Shown piece after piece: positions 20,309 through 31,136 of a DNA stretch of 64,000 bases. Source of the stretch: Puccinellia tenuiflora (taxonomy: Eukaryota; Streptophyta; Magnoliopsida; Poales; Poaceae); NCBI GenBank assembly GCA_012064385.1, contig QRDG01000346.1, forward strand, positions 475,880-539,879. The letters are read 5' to 3'. A program made the position numbers and the translations under genes. The notes beneath the pieces were generated by a model that was given only the letters and a program-made list of their open reading frames with translations, made no database searches and was not told the origin of the DNA. Position 1 is the first letter of the stretch, and each line of letters begins with the position of its first letter.

Positions 20309-21405
20309 TGAGCCGTTGGATCAGCGGGGTGTGTTTCTTTTGAGGAGTGAGCTGTTGAGCAGCAGAAAGAGTGAAGCGGAGCCGGCACGCTGCGCAAGTG
20401 GGCGCTCTCCTGCGTGCTGCTGCATGGCTGAGGACGACGGCGACCAGCTGCAGGCACTCACGAGCAAATAGATAGAAAAAATAAGAGAGAGAAAATAAAC
20501 AGAAAACGTAAGAAAGAAAAAATAAACAGAAAACATAAGAAAGAAAAAATAAGAGAGAAAGAAAACAAATGCCTATTACTACCGGTTGTAATATATAGGG
20601 TCATGTGGCTGATCCAACACTGGTTTTGCCCATCCGGAAGCTTGCGCATCCGTCTCGCGTCGTCGGGAGCAGCAAATCGACCTTCGATCCAAGCAGCCGC
20701 AAGACTTCTCTGATGATCGAACGACCGTCCCAAAAAGTGTTGGGAATGTTGTAGATCATCAGAGAGCCTTGCAGCTGCTTGGATCCGACCGAGGGGCATG
20801 GCTACCACTTCCACCACCACCACTCCCACCTCCTCGGCAATTCATCATTGTGGCACCCTAATCCAGTGGTTGGATTCAACCTACCCGAGGGCTTGTGTTT
20901 CCAACATCATCGTTGTGTTGTCCTTATTCACCGACCTACAGGAGGTGGCTCCAATGGTTGGCCGATGAACAAGGACAAACACAATAATGCCAGGGAACAT
21001 GCCAGCGGGTAGGCTAAATCCAACCATTGGGTTCGGTGGCAAAGGTAGACGCTCGTTGTGTGTCGTTCGCTGCAGGGACGTGGCTATTTATAGGCGATTA
21101 GAAGGTGTACCTGTGGATGAGGTGGGAGTGTAGATCCAACAGCTCACAAGCCCTCAAAAGAAACACACCCCTGATCCAACGGCTCACAAGCGCTCTAAAG
21201 AAACACACGATCCGTGTGCTTCCGATCAAATGGCTCACAAGAGCTCGAACGAAACACAACTCTGATCCAACGGCTCACAAGCGCTCGAAGGAAACACACG
21301 ACCCGTGTGCACACAATCCAACAGCTCACAAGCACTCGAAAGAAACACAACTCTGATCCAACGGCTCACAAGCGCTCGAAGGAAACACACGATCAGTGTG
21401 CTTCT
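20308..21405. mobile_element. Unclassified element with inverted ends ending in a tandem array
   Basis: The left end reads GTGAGCCGTTGGATCAG, followed by GTGTGTTTCTTTTGAG. The right side carries the inverse (CTCAAAAGAAACACAC, then GATCCAACGGCTCAC). About 50 bp of each end pair, so a Mutator-like or similar DNA element is possible. The interior has a purine-rich run (20460-20570) and no recognised transposase. It interrupts the CACTA transposase in both copies. Confidence 0.5.
21133..21405. repeat. 91 bp higher-order repeat, three units
   Basis: Six copies of a GATCCAACGGCTCACAAGCG-type motif start at 21133, 21173, 21224, 21264, 21315 and 21355. Spacing alternates 40 and 51 bp, giving three 91 bp units. 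The motif is the inverse of the left end at 20309. Confidence 0.85.
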
Positions 21406-21411
21406 TCCACC

Positions 21412-21562
21412 ACTTCCCGCCTTCGTCTGCCGTGCATCGCTTCATTGCCATGCGCCGATGCACGGCAAAGAAAACTTTGCCGTCCGGCAAAGAGACGACG
21501 CACGGCAAAGATAGCGGCACATGGCAAAGATAGTGGACGACGCACGGCAAAGAAGCAGGGAC
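21412..21562. repeat. CACTA-type subterminal repeats (TTTGCCGTGC)
   Basis: Several copies of GCACGGCAAAG and its inverse. This motif is repeated near the ends of one group of grass CACTA elements. No CACTA terminus is seen at the left, so this end appears truncated. Confidence 0.7.
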
Positions 21563-21566
21563 GACA

Positions 21567-23046
21567 GTCTGTGGGCCCCGGCGGTCTACCCCCCTAGATT
21601 TCTCCGCACGAGGTTCCACCAACATACTTTTTCATAGTTTTAGGTTTGTTTAGGCATTAGACAAATGGAAAACCAGGTTTGGTACCCTTTGGCACATTCT
21701 AGCCTCCGGTATAGCCGCAGCGGGACACTTCAGCCCACACGTCCAGGAATCTTCTAAGTATTATCGGCCGAAAGTGAGGAAGGTCACACCGGGGAGCTAT
21801 GTCTTACACCATTTGGTGTATCACACCTTCCAACACACTACCACACATATCCTAGGCCCACGTGCAAGTTTTGGTGGGATTCCGGTGCTCCGGAGCTCAT
21901 TCCCCCCGGAAACGGCGGTCTGTGGGCCCCAGGCGGTCTATCCCCCTAGATTTCTCCGCGCGAGGTTCCACCAACATACTTTTTCATAGGTTTAGGTTTG
22001 TTTAGGCATTAGACAAATGTAAAACCAGGTTTGGTACCCTTTGGCACATTCTAGCCTCCGGTATAGCCGCAGCGGGACACTTCAGCCCACACGTCCAGGA
22101 ATCTTCTAAGTGTTATCGGCCGAAAGTGAGGAAGGTCACACCGGGGAGCTATGCCTTGCACCATTTGGTGGATCACACCTTCCAACACACTACCACACAT
22201 ATTCTAGGCCCACGTGCAAGTTTTGGTGGGATTCCGGAGCTCATTCCCCCTGGAAACGGCGGTCTGTGGGCCCCGGCGGTCTACCCCCCTAGATTTCTCC
22301 GCGCGAGGTTCCACCAACATACTTTTTCATAGGTTTAGGTTTGTTTAGGCATTAGACAAATGGAAAACTAGGTTTGGTACCCTTTGGCACATTCTAGCCT
22401 CCGGTATAGCTGCAACGGGACCCTTCAGCCCACACGTCCAGGAATCTTCTAAGTGTTATCGGCCGAAAGTGAGGAAGGTCACACCGGGGAGCTATGCCTT
22501 GCACCATTTGGTGGATCACACCTTCCAACACACTACCACACATATCCTAGGCCCACGTGCAAGTTTTGGTGGGATTCCGGTGCTCCGGAGCTCATTCCCC
22601 CCGGAAACGGCGGTCTGTGGGCCCTCGGCGGTCTACCCCCCTAGATTTCTCCGCGCGAGGTTCCACCAACATACTTTTTCATAGGTTTAGGTTTGTTTAG
22701 GCATTAGACAAATGGAAAACCAGGTTTGGTACCCTTTGGCACATTCTAGCCTCCGGTATAGCCGCAGCGGGACCCTTCAGCCCACACGTCCAGGAATCTT
22801 CTAAGTGTTATCGGCCGAAAGTGAGGAAGGTCACACCGGGGAGCTATGCCTTGCACCATTTGGTGGATCACACCTTCCAACACACTACCACACATATCCT
22901 AGGCCCACGTGCAAGTTTTGGTGGGATTCCGGTGCTCCGGAGCTCATTCCCCCCGGAAACGGCGGTCTGTGGGCCCCCGGCGGTCTACCCCCTAGATTTC
23001 TCCACGCGAGGTTCCACCAACATACTTTTTCATAGGTTTAGGTTTG
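21567..23046. repeat. Tandem array of about 351 bp units
   Basis: Units start at GTCTGTGGGCCCC at 21567, 21918, 22262, 22613 and 22965 (lengths 351, 344, 351, 352, then a partial of about 80 bp). Units are nearly identical; the second lacks GTGCTCCG. A frame of about 70 aa recurs in each unit but is only a result of the repeat. The array joins directly to the XH-domain fragment. Confidence 0.95.
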
Positions 23047-23322
23047 AGAAATCATAATAATCATTGGATGTCGGAGGAAGTTGTAAATGATGATGACCTA
23101 AGAGTGCGGGAATTGTGGCTTGAGTATGGTGACGACATGTGTAACGCAGTGAAGACCGCTCTAAGCGAAGTAAATGATCAGTATAATCCGACCGGAAGGT
23201 ACGTGGTGTCGGAGCTGTGGAATTTCCAGATAGGTCGGAAGGCAATGATGAAAGAGGTGTTGCGGTACATCTTCGAGCAGATGGACAAACCGGGAAAGCA
23301 CGGGAAGGGGTCGATGAGCTAA
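23044..23322 (+). pseudogene. XH-domain fragment of an FDM/IDN2-type RdDM factor
   Basis: The frame encodes LRVRELWLEYGDDMCNAVKT, YNPTGRYVVSELWNF and GRKAMMKEVLRYIFEQMD. This matches the C-terminal XH domain of plant Factor of DNA Methylation / IDN2 proteins, which bind RNA and act in RNA-directed DNA methylation. Only about 80 residues of a protein of more than 600 aa are present. It is flanked by the 351 bp array and CACTA subterminal repeats, so it looks like a captured gene end. The frame is open to a stop. Copy B keeps it with few changes. Confidence 0.75.
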
Positions 23323-23344
23323 ATGTTGACCTAGCTAAAGTGAA

Positions 23345-23630
23345 GCTCTTTGCCGTGCGGGGGCGCACGGCAAAGGTGAAGGTGCACGGCAAAGAGTGTC
23401 TTTGCCGTGCAACTTTTACCGTTGTCGTGCGCCCCCGCACGGCAAAGAGGTCTTTGCCGTGCAAAGTTTTGGCGCGCACGGCAAAGTCCTTTCCGAACCC
23501 TAGCTAAACCCGCACGCGCTCGATCCCCTGCACCTGCTTCTTTGCCGTGCACATGCTTCTTTGCCGTGTGCCCCCGCACAGCAAATAGGTCTTTGCCGTG
23601 CAAATATTTCGTGCGCACGGCAAAGCCTGT
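23345..23630. repeat. Second block of TTTGCCGTGC subterminal repeats
   Basis: About a dozen copies of TTTGCCGTGC or GCACGGCAAAG in both directions, many arranged as short palindromes. Confidence 0.8.
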
Positions 23631-24650
23631 CCGAACCCTAGCTAAACTTACCCGCACGCGCTCGATCGATCTAATTTTCCCCTCCCTCCCTCCCCAGCTC
23701 GCGCGCGTGCCTCCCTGCCCAGCTCGCACGCCGCCGCGCCCCCTGCCTCCCCTATCCCTCCCCAGCTCGCACGCCACCGCGCCCTTGCCCCCTATCCCGC
23801 ACGCTGCCGCCGGCCCTCCTTGCTTCCCCACCACGCCTCTGCCGCCCCCCATCTCAACGCTCATGTCGCCCCTGCTCCCGCCACCCCGACCCCCATCTCA
23901 ACGCGACGCCATGGCAGTGCCCGAGCTCGGTCACTAGAGGACACCGCCATCGTCCGCTGCCCCGCCCTTGCGAGCGCCTCCCCCCGGACGAGCCCCTCCT
24001 CCCGCCGCCGTCCGCTCGCGACGCCCCTCCTTCCACCGCCGTCTACTACCCGCCCTCACGAGCGCCTCCCGCCTCCACCCAGACAAGCTGCGGCCGCCCA
24101 CGCCACCCGGACGAGCTGCTCCATGCGCTGCCCTGCATCCTTCCCCGCGCGTCGGGCGCCCTGCAGGTAATTAGGGTAGAGTGTAGATTAATTTTAGTTT
24201 TGAACTAGGTGTGTACTGTAGATTTTAGTTTTGAAATAGGATTTATTTTTGAAATAGATGTTTAGGATTTGGATAGGATTTCGATAGGTTAAAAATAGGA
24301 ATTATATAGCAAAAATAGGATAATGTGCTGCAAGGAAATTCTAAGTAAAAGAGGTCAAATAAATTATATTTTTGCACTTTAATTCTTTATGGTGAAGTAA
24401 TATTGTTATACCACTATTTTATTTTTTGAACTTTAATGTGCTGCATTATTAATTCATTTTCTCGCTATGCAGGCGATGCTTCGAGGTGGACATGGGGGGC
24501 GGCATCGCGGGGGTGTTTGACGGGGAGTCCCGGATCTACTTCACCATTTCGCTCACGCTTCTAGGGTAAAAATCCTGCGCCTATGTACCTAGGTTTTATT
24601 TTTGTATCTAGATCATCAAGTATGTAGCGTTAACTAGGCGTCACTTCCCG

Positions 24651-24718
24651 GTCGTAAGGGTTACGCGGATAAATATGCATTAGTGGTCTCGCATATTATG
24701 AACCGTAACTCTTACGAC
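24651..24718. repeat. Short imperfect inverted repeat
   Basis: GTCGTAAGGGTTACG at the left pairs with CGTAACTCTTACGAC at the right, with inner pairing of AAATATGC and GCATATTAT. It lies just before the larger hairpin. Confidence 0.7.
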
Positions 24719-24730
24719 ATTTATCGGGAC

Positions 24731-24954
24731 AGCCGGCGGATGCGTAGTTGGGTACGTTCTCCCCGCTCTACCTCGATCCAAGACAGGATTTTGGCAGCGC
24801 CTCCCCGTTGTTCTCCGGATGCACATCCCTCTCGGCTTTTTGCCGAGACGTGTATCGGGAGAACAGCGGGGAGGTGCTGCTGAAATTCTGTCTCGGGTCG
24901 GGGTAGAGCAGGGAGGACGTACTCAATCTACGGATCCGGCGGCTGCTAGGAGCC
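24731..24954. repeat. Imperfect hairpin of about 220 nt
   Basis: The two arms of about 105 bp pair along nearly all their length, from AGCCGGCGGATGCGTAG with GATCCGGCGGCT inward to TCTCGGC-TTTTT-GCCGAGA. Mismatches and small bulges are spread like those of young miRNA-type foldbacks. Copy B has the same hairpin at 57304-57527. Confidence 0.8.
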
Positions 24955-25061
24955 CACCTAGTAGAGATGTAGGTTGATGCATGCGTAAAAAAAATTAAAC
25001 TATGATGCATTTAATTCCTATTTATATAAATGCTATGTTTGTCTGTTTTGGTGCTGAATAG

Positions 25062-25439
25062 AGGATTGATAATCGTGACTGGATGTACGATGGCAGAATC
25101 AGTCCGTGGAACTATACCGATGAATTGCTAGAAAAGACAGAGCAGTTCGTGAACAGTGCGTTTGACATCCGTAGCAAACCCAGAACAGTTTTCTGCCCTT
25201 GTAGTAAGTGCGATAATGAAAAGCCACAGGACAAGGAAACTCTGAGTAGTCACCTGCTCAAGTTTGGGTTCACACCGTCCTACAAGATTTGGATTTTCCA
25301 TGGAGAAAAGACCAAAAAACGTGATGGTTTCATTGATGATTATTGGTTCGCCGATCCTGATGGCGATGACGAAACATGTGATCCAATTACCGATGTCGAC
25401 ACAGGGCTACTGATTGTAATAGCTTTATGTAGTAGATGA
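25062..25439 (+). pseudogene. CACTA transposase-associated domain exon
   Basis: Reads RIDNRDWMYDGRISPWNY, then FCPCSKCDNEKPQDKETLSS, FGFTPSYKIWIFHGEK and an acidic tail. This is the N-terminal domain of CACTA TNP2 proteins. No TNP2 catalytic region follows, so the main transposase has been deleted. A different copy of this domain is at 19633. Confidence 0.8.
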
Positions 25440-27049
25440 TTATGTAGTAATAACTCTATGTAATAGTGATAGTCGAGCTGGTGTATCTGTAAGAACTCTG
25501 TGCTATGTTTATGAGAACTCTTTGCTATTTTAATTATTGTTGCTTTTACTAATGTTCATCTATTTGCATTATTGTTACTTTCACAAATATTCTTGTATTT
25601 ATATCTTTGTTGCTTTACAAATATTCATCTTTTGACATTGCGTACTAATAAACCACTCTTTTCATTGTGTTTGCAGGTGATACAAACATGCCAAGAGGAG
25701 TAGGCAAGGCCGTTCGGCAAAATGTCAAGAACTTGACTGAGCTTGTGACCAAGCCGAGTGGTTCCCGTAGGAAGAATGCGACGCGGGAAGAAACTCCTCC
25801 CGCTGCTTCTCCTAGCCCCCCTCGTCGAGCACGTAGGAAGAATGCGACACGGGAACCTCCTCGTAGCCCTTCTCCTAGCCCTCCCCTAGCTGAGGATGAT
25901 GTGGACGACGCGGATCTCGGAGGTGGGGAGGCCTCCCAGCACTCAGGTGGGGAGGACGTGGAGGAGGACGAGGAGGAGGACCTCTCGGAGGAGGAGGATG
26001 AGGGGCTAGGGGGTTACCGTTTGAACCTGACACATCCCTAGCTTGGGACCCGCCGGAGGAGGAGTACGTTGCTCCCGAGGAGAGGCTGCGGCCACGTGAG
26101 AAGGGGTCGTATCAGCGTGGGAAAACGACACTCCCCCACCTAAAGACTTGGTCCTGTAGCGACTGTGTTCTCGCGCCCGGTGGAAAGAGGTAAAATGCTG
26201 ATTTTGGCATTCCATTATCGAAATTTCATCATTATCGAATTTCTTATCACACACGTACTGATTTTGGCATTTAATTGTGCAGGTCATTCGTGTATGGTGA
26301 CCCGCTGAAGAAGCCGTCACGTCCCTACTCGAACATCATTGGAGGACTACTTCGCAAGTATTTTCCTGGGCTTGTCAATCTCCCCACCGGTGGCCGCGAC
26401 GTAGCTTGGAGTTGAAGGCACTACAGATACGCGCCAGATCCTCACGGCAGGCACGAGAACATGCAGGAGGTGGTTATACACCGTTTCTGGGTACGTGGCT
26501 TTTGACTTTTTAGCATTCAAACACTCGTTGGTGGACAATAGTTGCACTAATGCACCTTGTTTACCTATGTGCATGGTTGCAGCAATACTTCAAGAGGGCT
26601 GAGGGTGAGGAGCGTGCGTGCGACTTCATCTTACACGAGATTTGCAAGAGGAGGGTGACTGGCATGCACTACGAGGCACGTGTTCAGTGCGTCCGCAACT
26701 AGCACGCCGACCGCAAAATCCACATGTCTAAGGAGGACGCTCGGGATACGCTCATGGCACCGTGGCAGTACCTGCAGGTATTTGTATTTCTGTGTTATTG
26801 ATTTCCTTATCGCCATGTAGTTTCTCCTGTAATAATGAGTCTATCTTGTGTATGTAGAACCCTTCTCAGTACGTCGGCAACGACAGGGCGTGCTATGTGG
26901 CGATGGTCATGTGGTGGACATGCCCCCAGTACCTCGTGAAGCACGAGGAGGGCAAGCTGAAGCGGGCAGAGATGCGAGGTGGATCACATATCCAAGGCAG
27001 CATCCCCCTCTCCCTTCACATGCAGGAAGAGGTGAGCAAATGGTTACTT

Positions 27050-28594
27050 CACTAGTAGGAAAAAGGCTATCGGTGGCGCACCTTTTTGACATTCTGTGGT
27101 GCACCCGCAAATTTGTTGGGTGCGCCACAGAAATCTCGCCACTAAAATTTATTCTGTGGCGCACCTCCTCCGTGCGCCACAGAAATATTTCTGTGGTGCA
27201 CCCCTCTTACCATGCGCCACAGCATTTTTTTGAATTTAAAAAAAAGGGCAGCCAGATCTGGATCTGGCCAGATCTAGATCTGGTCGCCGGAATTTTGTTT
27301 CGTTTCATTTTTTTGGAGGCCGTAGATGGGTGGAGGAGGGATTCATCGGAGGTTGGTGGAGGATGGTGGTCGCCGGAGTTCGCCGGAGTTAGCCGGAGGT
27401 GGAGGAGGAGGTCGCCGGAGTGGAGGAGGAGGAGGTCGCCGGAGTGGAGGAGGAGGTCACCGGAGTGGAGGAGGAGGAGGTCGCTGGAGTGGAGGTGGAG
27501 GTCGCCGGAGTGGAGGAGGAGGAGGTCACCGGAGTGGAGGAGGAGGAGGAGGTCGCCGGAGTGGAGGTGGAGGTCGTCGGGGTGGAGGAGGAGGTCACCG
27601 GAGGTTGAGGTCGCCGGGGTTGTGGAGGTGGTCGCCGGAGTTGTGGAGGTCGCCGGAGTTGTGGAGGAGGTCACCGGAGGTGGAGGTGGAGGAGGAGGAG
27701 GAGGAGTAGAGAAGATGTGGAGGAGAGGAGAAGAGATGGAGGAGGGAGGAGAAGGGGAGAGAAGTGTAGAGGAGAAGGGAAGAGGAGAAAGGAAGAGGAG
27801 AAGTGGAGGGAGAAGTGGAGGGAGAAGTGGAGGAGAGAAGGAGAAAAGGGAAAAGAGAGGGAGAAGGGGGCTGGCGGGATTCAAAATTTCGAATCCCGCC
27901 CAATAATTCTGTGGCGCATCCTCGGCACATGCGCCACAGATTTTTTTTCCCTTTTTTTGATTTTTTTATTTTGCTGGGAAAATTCTTCTGTTGGCCATAA
28001 CTTTTTTTTGGTTTGGAATTTGAGGATTCTGTGAATTGCTGACCGGGAAAACCCGGCTGCGATCGAATCCGAAATTTTCTCTAGTTTTTTTCAGGTATTA
28101 TTCGCATTTTTTCGACGTCATGTGCAAAAGTTATGGCCGTTATAAGATTTTTTTTCATTTGTTGCAAAAAAGGTAAAAATTCATATTTCAAAATTTCTAG
28201 ACCTACTAGACACTCATACCTAACTACATCGCAAAGGATTTTATTTATTGAATTTTTTATCATTTTATTTTACTTCCTACAAGACTAAAAAGGCGATCCA
28301 CAGGGGGGGGGGGTGATCCGAAGAAAAAAAATTGTGGCGCACCAAGCTTGGTGCGCCACAGAATGTCACCTTTCTGTGGCGCACCAATCCAGGTGCGCCA
28401 CTGATTTTTTGTTTCAAAATTCACCAGTCCCCCCAGACGACTTTCTGTGGCGCACCACCCAGAAATGCGCCACAGAAGTGTGATTTTTTCTGTGGCGCAC
28501 GTCAAACCATGCGCCACTAAATAAATTCTGTGGCGCACCGCCAGATGGTGCGCCACAGAATAGGCTTCTGTCTATAAGCTATTTCCTACTATTG
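27050..28594. mobile_element. Small non-autonomous CACTA in an intron of the TNPA-like gene
   Basis: 1545 bp. It starts CACTAGTAGGAAAAAGG and ends with the inverse, flanked by the 3 bp duplication CTT. Subterminal repeats of CTGTGGCGCACC and GGTGCGCCACAG lie at both ends. In copy A the last bases read TATTG instead of TAGTG. No transposase is inside. Confidence 0.92.
27390..27690. repeat. GGA-rich minisatellite
   Basis: Repeats of GGTCGCCGGAGTGGAGGAG with units of about 18-30 bp. Copy B has fewer units (60000-60235). It creates long frames of low complexity on both strands that are not genes. Confidence 0.9.
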
Positions 28595-29510
28595 CTTCGT
28601 TCTTTGAGTTCACGTTATATTTTGTTAACTCCCACTTCACTTAATTACATGTTCTCTTTTGCAGGAAAAAAGACAGGAGTGAAGCCAAATTTATTTGGCC
28701 TCATTAAAAAGATAAAGACCAGGAAGACGCCGCATCCTCAGACAGGGTCCATTTGGGTCAATGAGCAAGCCGAGACCAAGTGTGAGGCATACGTATCGAA
28801 GTTCAAGGAGGTGCGCGGCGAGTCCTCCGACCCATACACCGAGGACTTTGACGTTGAGGTTGCGATCCTTGCGGGACTAGGCAAGAAGCATGGCTCACTC
28901 TGGATTGGTGACGGGTGCGTCGACCCAATGACCGAGCCGTCTCTACGCCAGGTCTGTAGAGGCCGTACTCGCGACCAGCCTCGGGTTGAGCCCCGGCCAC
29001 GAGCTTTGGATCTAGCAGTCGAGCGGTTATGGGTATGTTCTTCCTTGGTCCTCTACGCTTCTTTACATGTTTTCCATTGCAATGCTAATGACATCGCGAG
29101 GACACAACGTAGGCGGACATGGAAGCCAGGGAAGAGAGATCCCGGCAGGAGGCGGAGCAGCGGCAGAAGCAGCTGGAGGAGCAGCTTAGAGCAAGCCAGC
29201 AGCTGCAGATGCAGTTGCAGACACAGATGCAGTAGCAACAGCAGATGATGAACTGGTTTGCGAGCCAGACCCTTCTGACTTCTCCACCGGTGACGGTTCC
29301 TACTCCTCCTTTCGCCTTCCCGTGGGTAAGTGGTTAACCTAATATCTCCATCATATTTCTCTTGTCTTATTGTCTAACCCAAACATCATATGCAGATGCA
29401 ACAACAGACCGGTCAGAGCTCGGTGATACCGAACATGCAGCTCATCCAGGCACCTCAGACCGGTGAGAGCCCGGTGACACCTCAGATGACCTTCAACAAT
29501 CCAAACATCT

Positions 29511-30143
29511 CCAACAAGTGATGAATGTAGAGGAACTAACCTTTATTGTAGCTAACTATGTGATGGTCCGGATCCATCTCCTTGTCCGGATCCATCTCCT
29601 TGTCCACCATGTTCTACTAGGTGAAAAGAAAAATAACGAGATTGCTAAATTTCCAACAAGTGTGAGACAATAGAGTAAATTATGCAATTTTCAAGTTATT
29701 TTTGGTACAATTGTGATGGCATTCTACAACCTAGAAGTGCGTTGGTCACAATTGTAGGAGAACTCACCTGCAAACTGCGTCAGGCTCCGGACGATGTTTG
29801 CATTGTTGAAGGTCATCAGAACCCGATGACACCTCAGATGACCTTCAACAATCCAAACATCGTCCGGAGCCTGACGCAGTTTGCAGGTGAGTTCTCCTAC
29901 ACTTGTGACCAACGCACTTCTAGGTTGTAGAATGCCATCACACTTGTACCAAAAATAACTTGAAAATTGCATAATTTACTCTATTGTCTCACACTTGTTG
30001 GAAATTTAGCAATCTCGTTATTTTTCGTTTCACCTAGTAGAACATGGTGGACAAGGAGATGGATCCGGACAAGGAGATGGATCCGGACCATCACATAGTT
30101 AGCTACAATAAAGGTTAGTTCCTCTACATTCATCACTTGTTGG
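29511..30143. repeat. Near-perfect 307 bp inverted repeat with 19 nt loop
   Basis: The left arm 29511-29817 pairs with the right arm 29837-30143, with only a few mismatches seen by eye. The left arm begins in the last codons of the TNPA-like gene, and the inner part contains a second copy of its last-exon sequence (CAGATGACCTTCAACAATCC). A transcript would form a long double-stranded RNA. Confidence 0.93.
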
Positions 30144-31136
30144 AGGATGCCATCTTATATTGGTTAGTTGGTAAAGGATGCCATCACATAGTTGAAAATT
30201 TTAGCCACTTTTTGAAATTTTAGAGTATATGAATTAGAATGCTAATTAGAATTATAATGTCTTATATTAGTGAACAAATGGAGTATATGAAATAGAATGC
30301 AAGATTGATATCTCATGACCTTTCTTTTTGATCTTGTTGAAGATTTTAGCCATTCCATGCCACTTGTTGAATCATAGATTGCTTCTCCCGTAGATTGCTA
30401 ATATTAGAATGCTTGTTAATATTTTTTTACCATGTTACTTCTTAATATTGTTTACCATGTTGATGCCATCTTAAGATGAAATTTTAGCCACTTGTTGAAA
30501 TTTGTTAGTTTGTAAAGGATGCCATCTTGTTAAAATTTTAGCCACTTGTTGAAATTTTAGTTCCTCTACATTCTATTGTCTCACATTTGTTAGTTTGTAA
30601 AGGATGCCATCTTGTTGAAATTTTAGCCACTTGTTGAAATTTTAGAGTATATTGAATTATAATGTCTTATATAAGTGAATGAAGGGCCACTTGTTGAACT
30701 AGAATGCTAATATTAGAATATTAGAGTATATAGGTTGATATCACACCTTTCTTTTTGATCTTGTAGAAGGGCAAGGAGATGGACAAGGACAAGAGCAAGG
30801 AGATGATGATCATGTTTATATTGATGCTATGTTGATCTAATGCAAAGAGATGCTAAGGGCCTATGTTTATATTGATGTTCATGTACTCTACTAATGGTCA
30901 AATTGTGTGTTTTATTGTGTTGGGCAAAGAGATGATGATCCTATGTTTATGTTGATGTTCATGTACTCCACTTCGATGAATTATGTTGAATGATGTTGGA
31001 TGATGTTGTTGTGTTGGATGATGTTGGATTATGTTGTTGTCTATCTTGTGTATTTATTTGTGTGGTATATTGTTGTTAAATTGTGTTTAAACTGCAGATA
31101 TAAGTGAAAACAGAACCAAAATTAAAAATCCCCAGG
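30144..31136. other. AT-rich repetitive 3-prime part of the CACTA derivative
   Basis: Scattered direct repeats of GCCACTTGTTGAAATTTTAG and AGGATGCCATCTTGTT between 30147 and 30660, then ATGTTGGATGATGTTG repeats near 31000. No gene. Confidence 0.6.

Larger units (their letters stand above)
23631..25061. other. CACTA derivative leader: GC-rich block, AT-rich block, hairpins
   Basis: Very C-rich DNA to about 24170 (plausible untranslated leader or captured exon), then an AT-rich intron-like stretch to about 24474 bounded by GTAATT and GCAG, then a short GC-rich exon-like piece (GVFDGESRIYFTI), then the inverted repeats listed separately. The many long frames in the C-rich block are composition effects. 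Confidence 0.45.
25688..29521 (+). pseudogene. CACTA second ORF (TNPA-like, Ptta/En/Spm family), copy A
   Basis: Seven exons with GT-AG borders: 25688-26189, 26283-26490, 26583-26777, 26858-27031, 28665-29032, 29113-29335, 29396-29521. Exon 1 is rich in Ser/Pro and acidic runs. Exons 2-4 hold the conserved part (RKYFPGLVNLPTGGRDVAW, HRYAPDP-like RHYRYAPDPHG, HADRKIHMSKEDARD). Exon 5 has WVNEQAETKCEAYVSKFKEV. Exon 6 is a Gln-rich coiled coil. Stops shared with copy B lie at 26413-26415 (TGA for the Trp of AWSW) and 29233-29235 (TAG). Copy A alone has a one-base loss near 26010 and a TAG at 26700-26702. It is a dead gene. Confidence 0.8.

Noticed and set aside
20458..20829. A 123-aa minus-strand frame with a Phe/Leu-rich tail
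   Set aside because: The hydrophobic tail is the translation of a purine-rich low-complexity run; no family match.
21133..23046. Repeat arrays resembling a CRISPR
   Set aside because: Units are contiguous tandem repeats without unique spacers, in plant nuclear DNA.
23331..24174. Long Pro/Ala/Arg frames on both strands
   Set aside because: C-rich composition and TTTGCCGTGC repeats explain them; codon pattern is not gene-like.
26848..27906. A 352-aa frame (and a 225-aa frame on the other strand)
   Set aside because: It runs through the GGA minisatellite of a small CACTA; Arg/Trp/Ser repeats come from the 18-30 bp unit.
29682..29972. Two 82-aa frames, one on each strand, with the same protein
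   Set aside because: They are the two arms of the long inverted repeat read from opposite strands, not genes.
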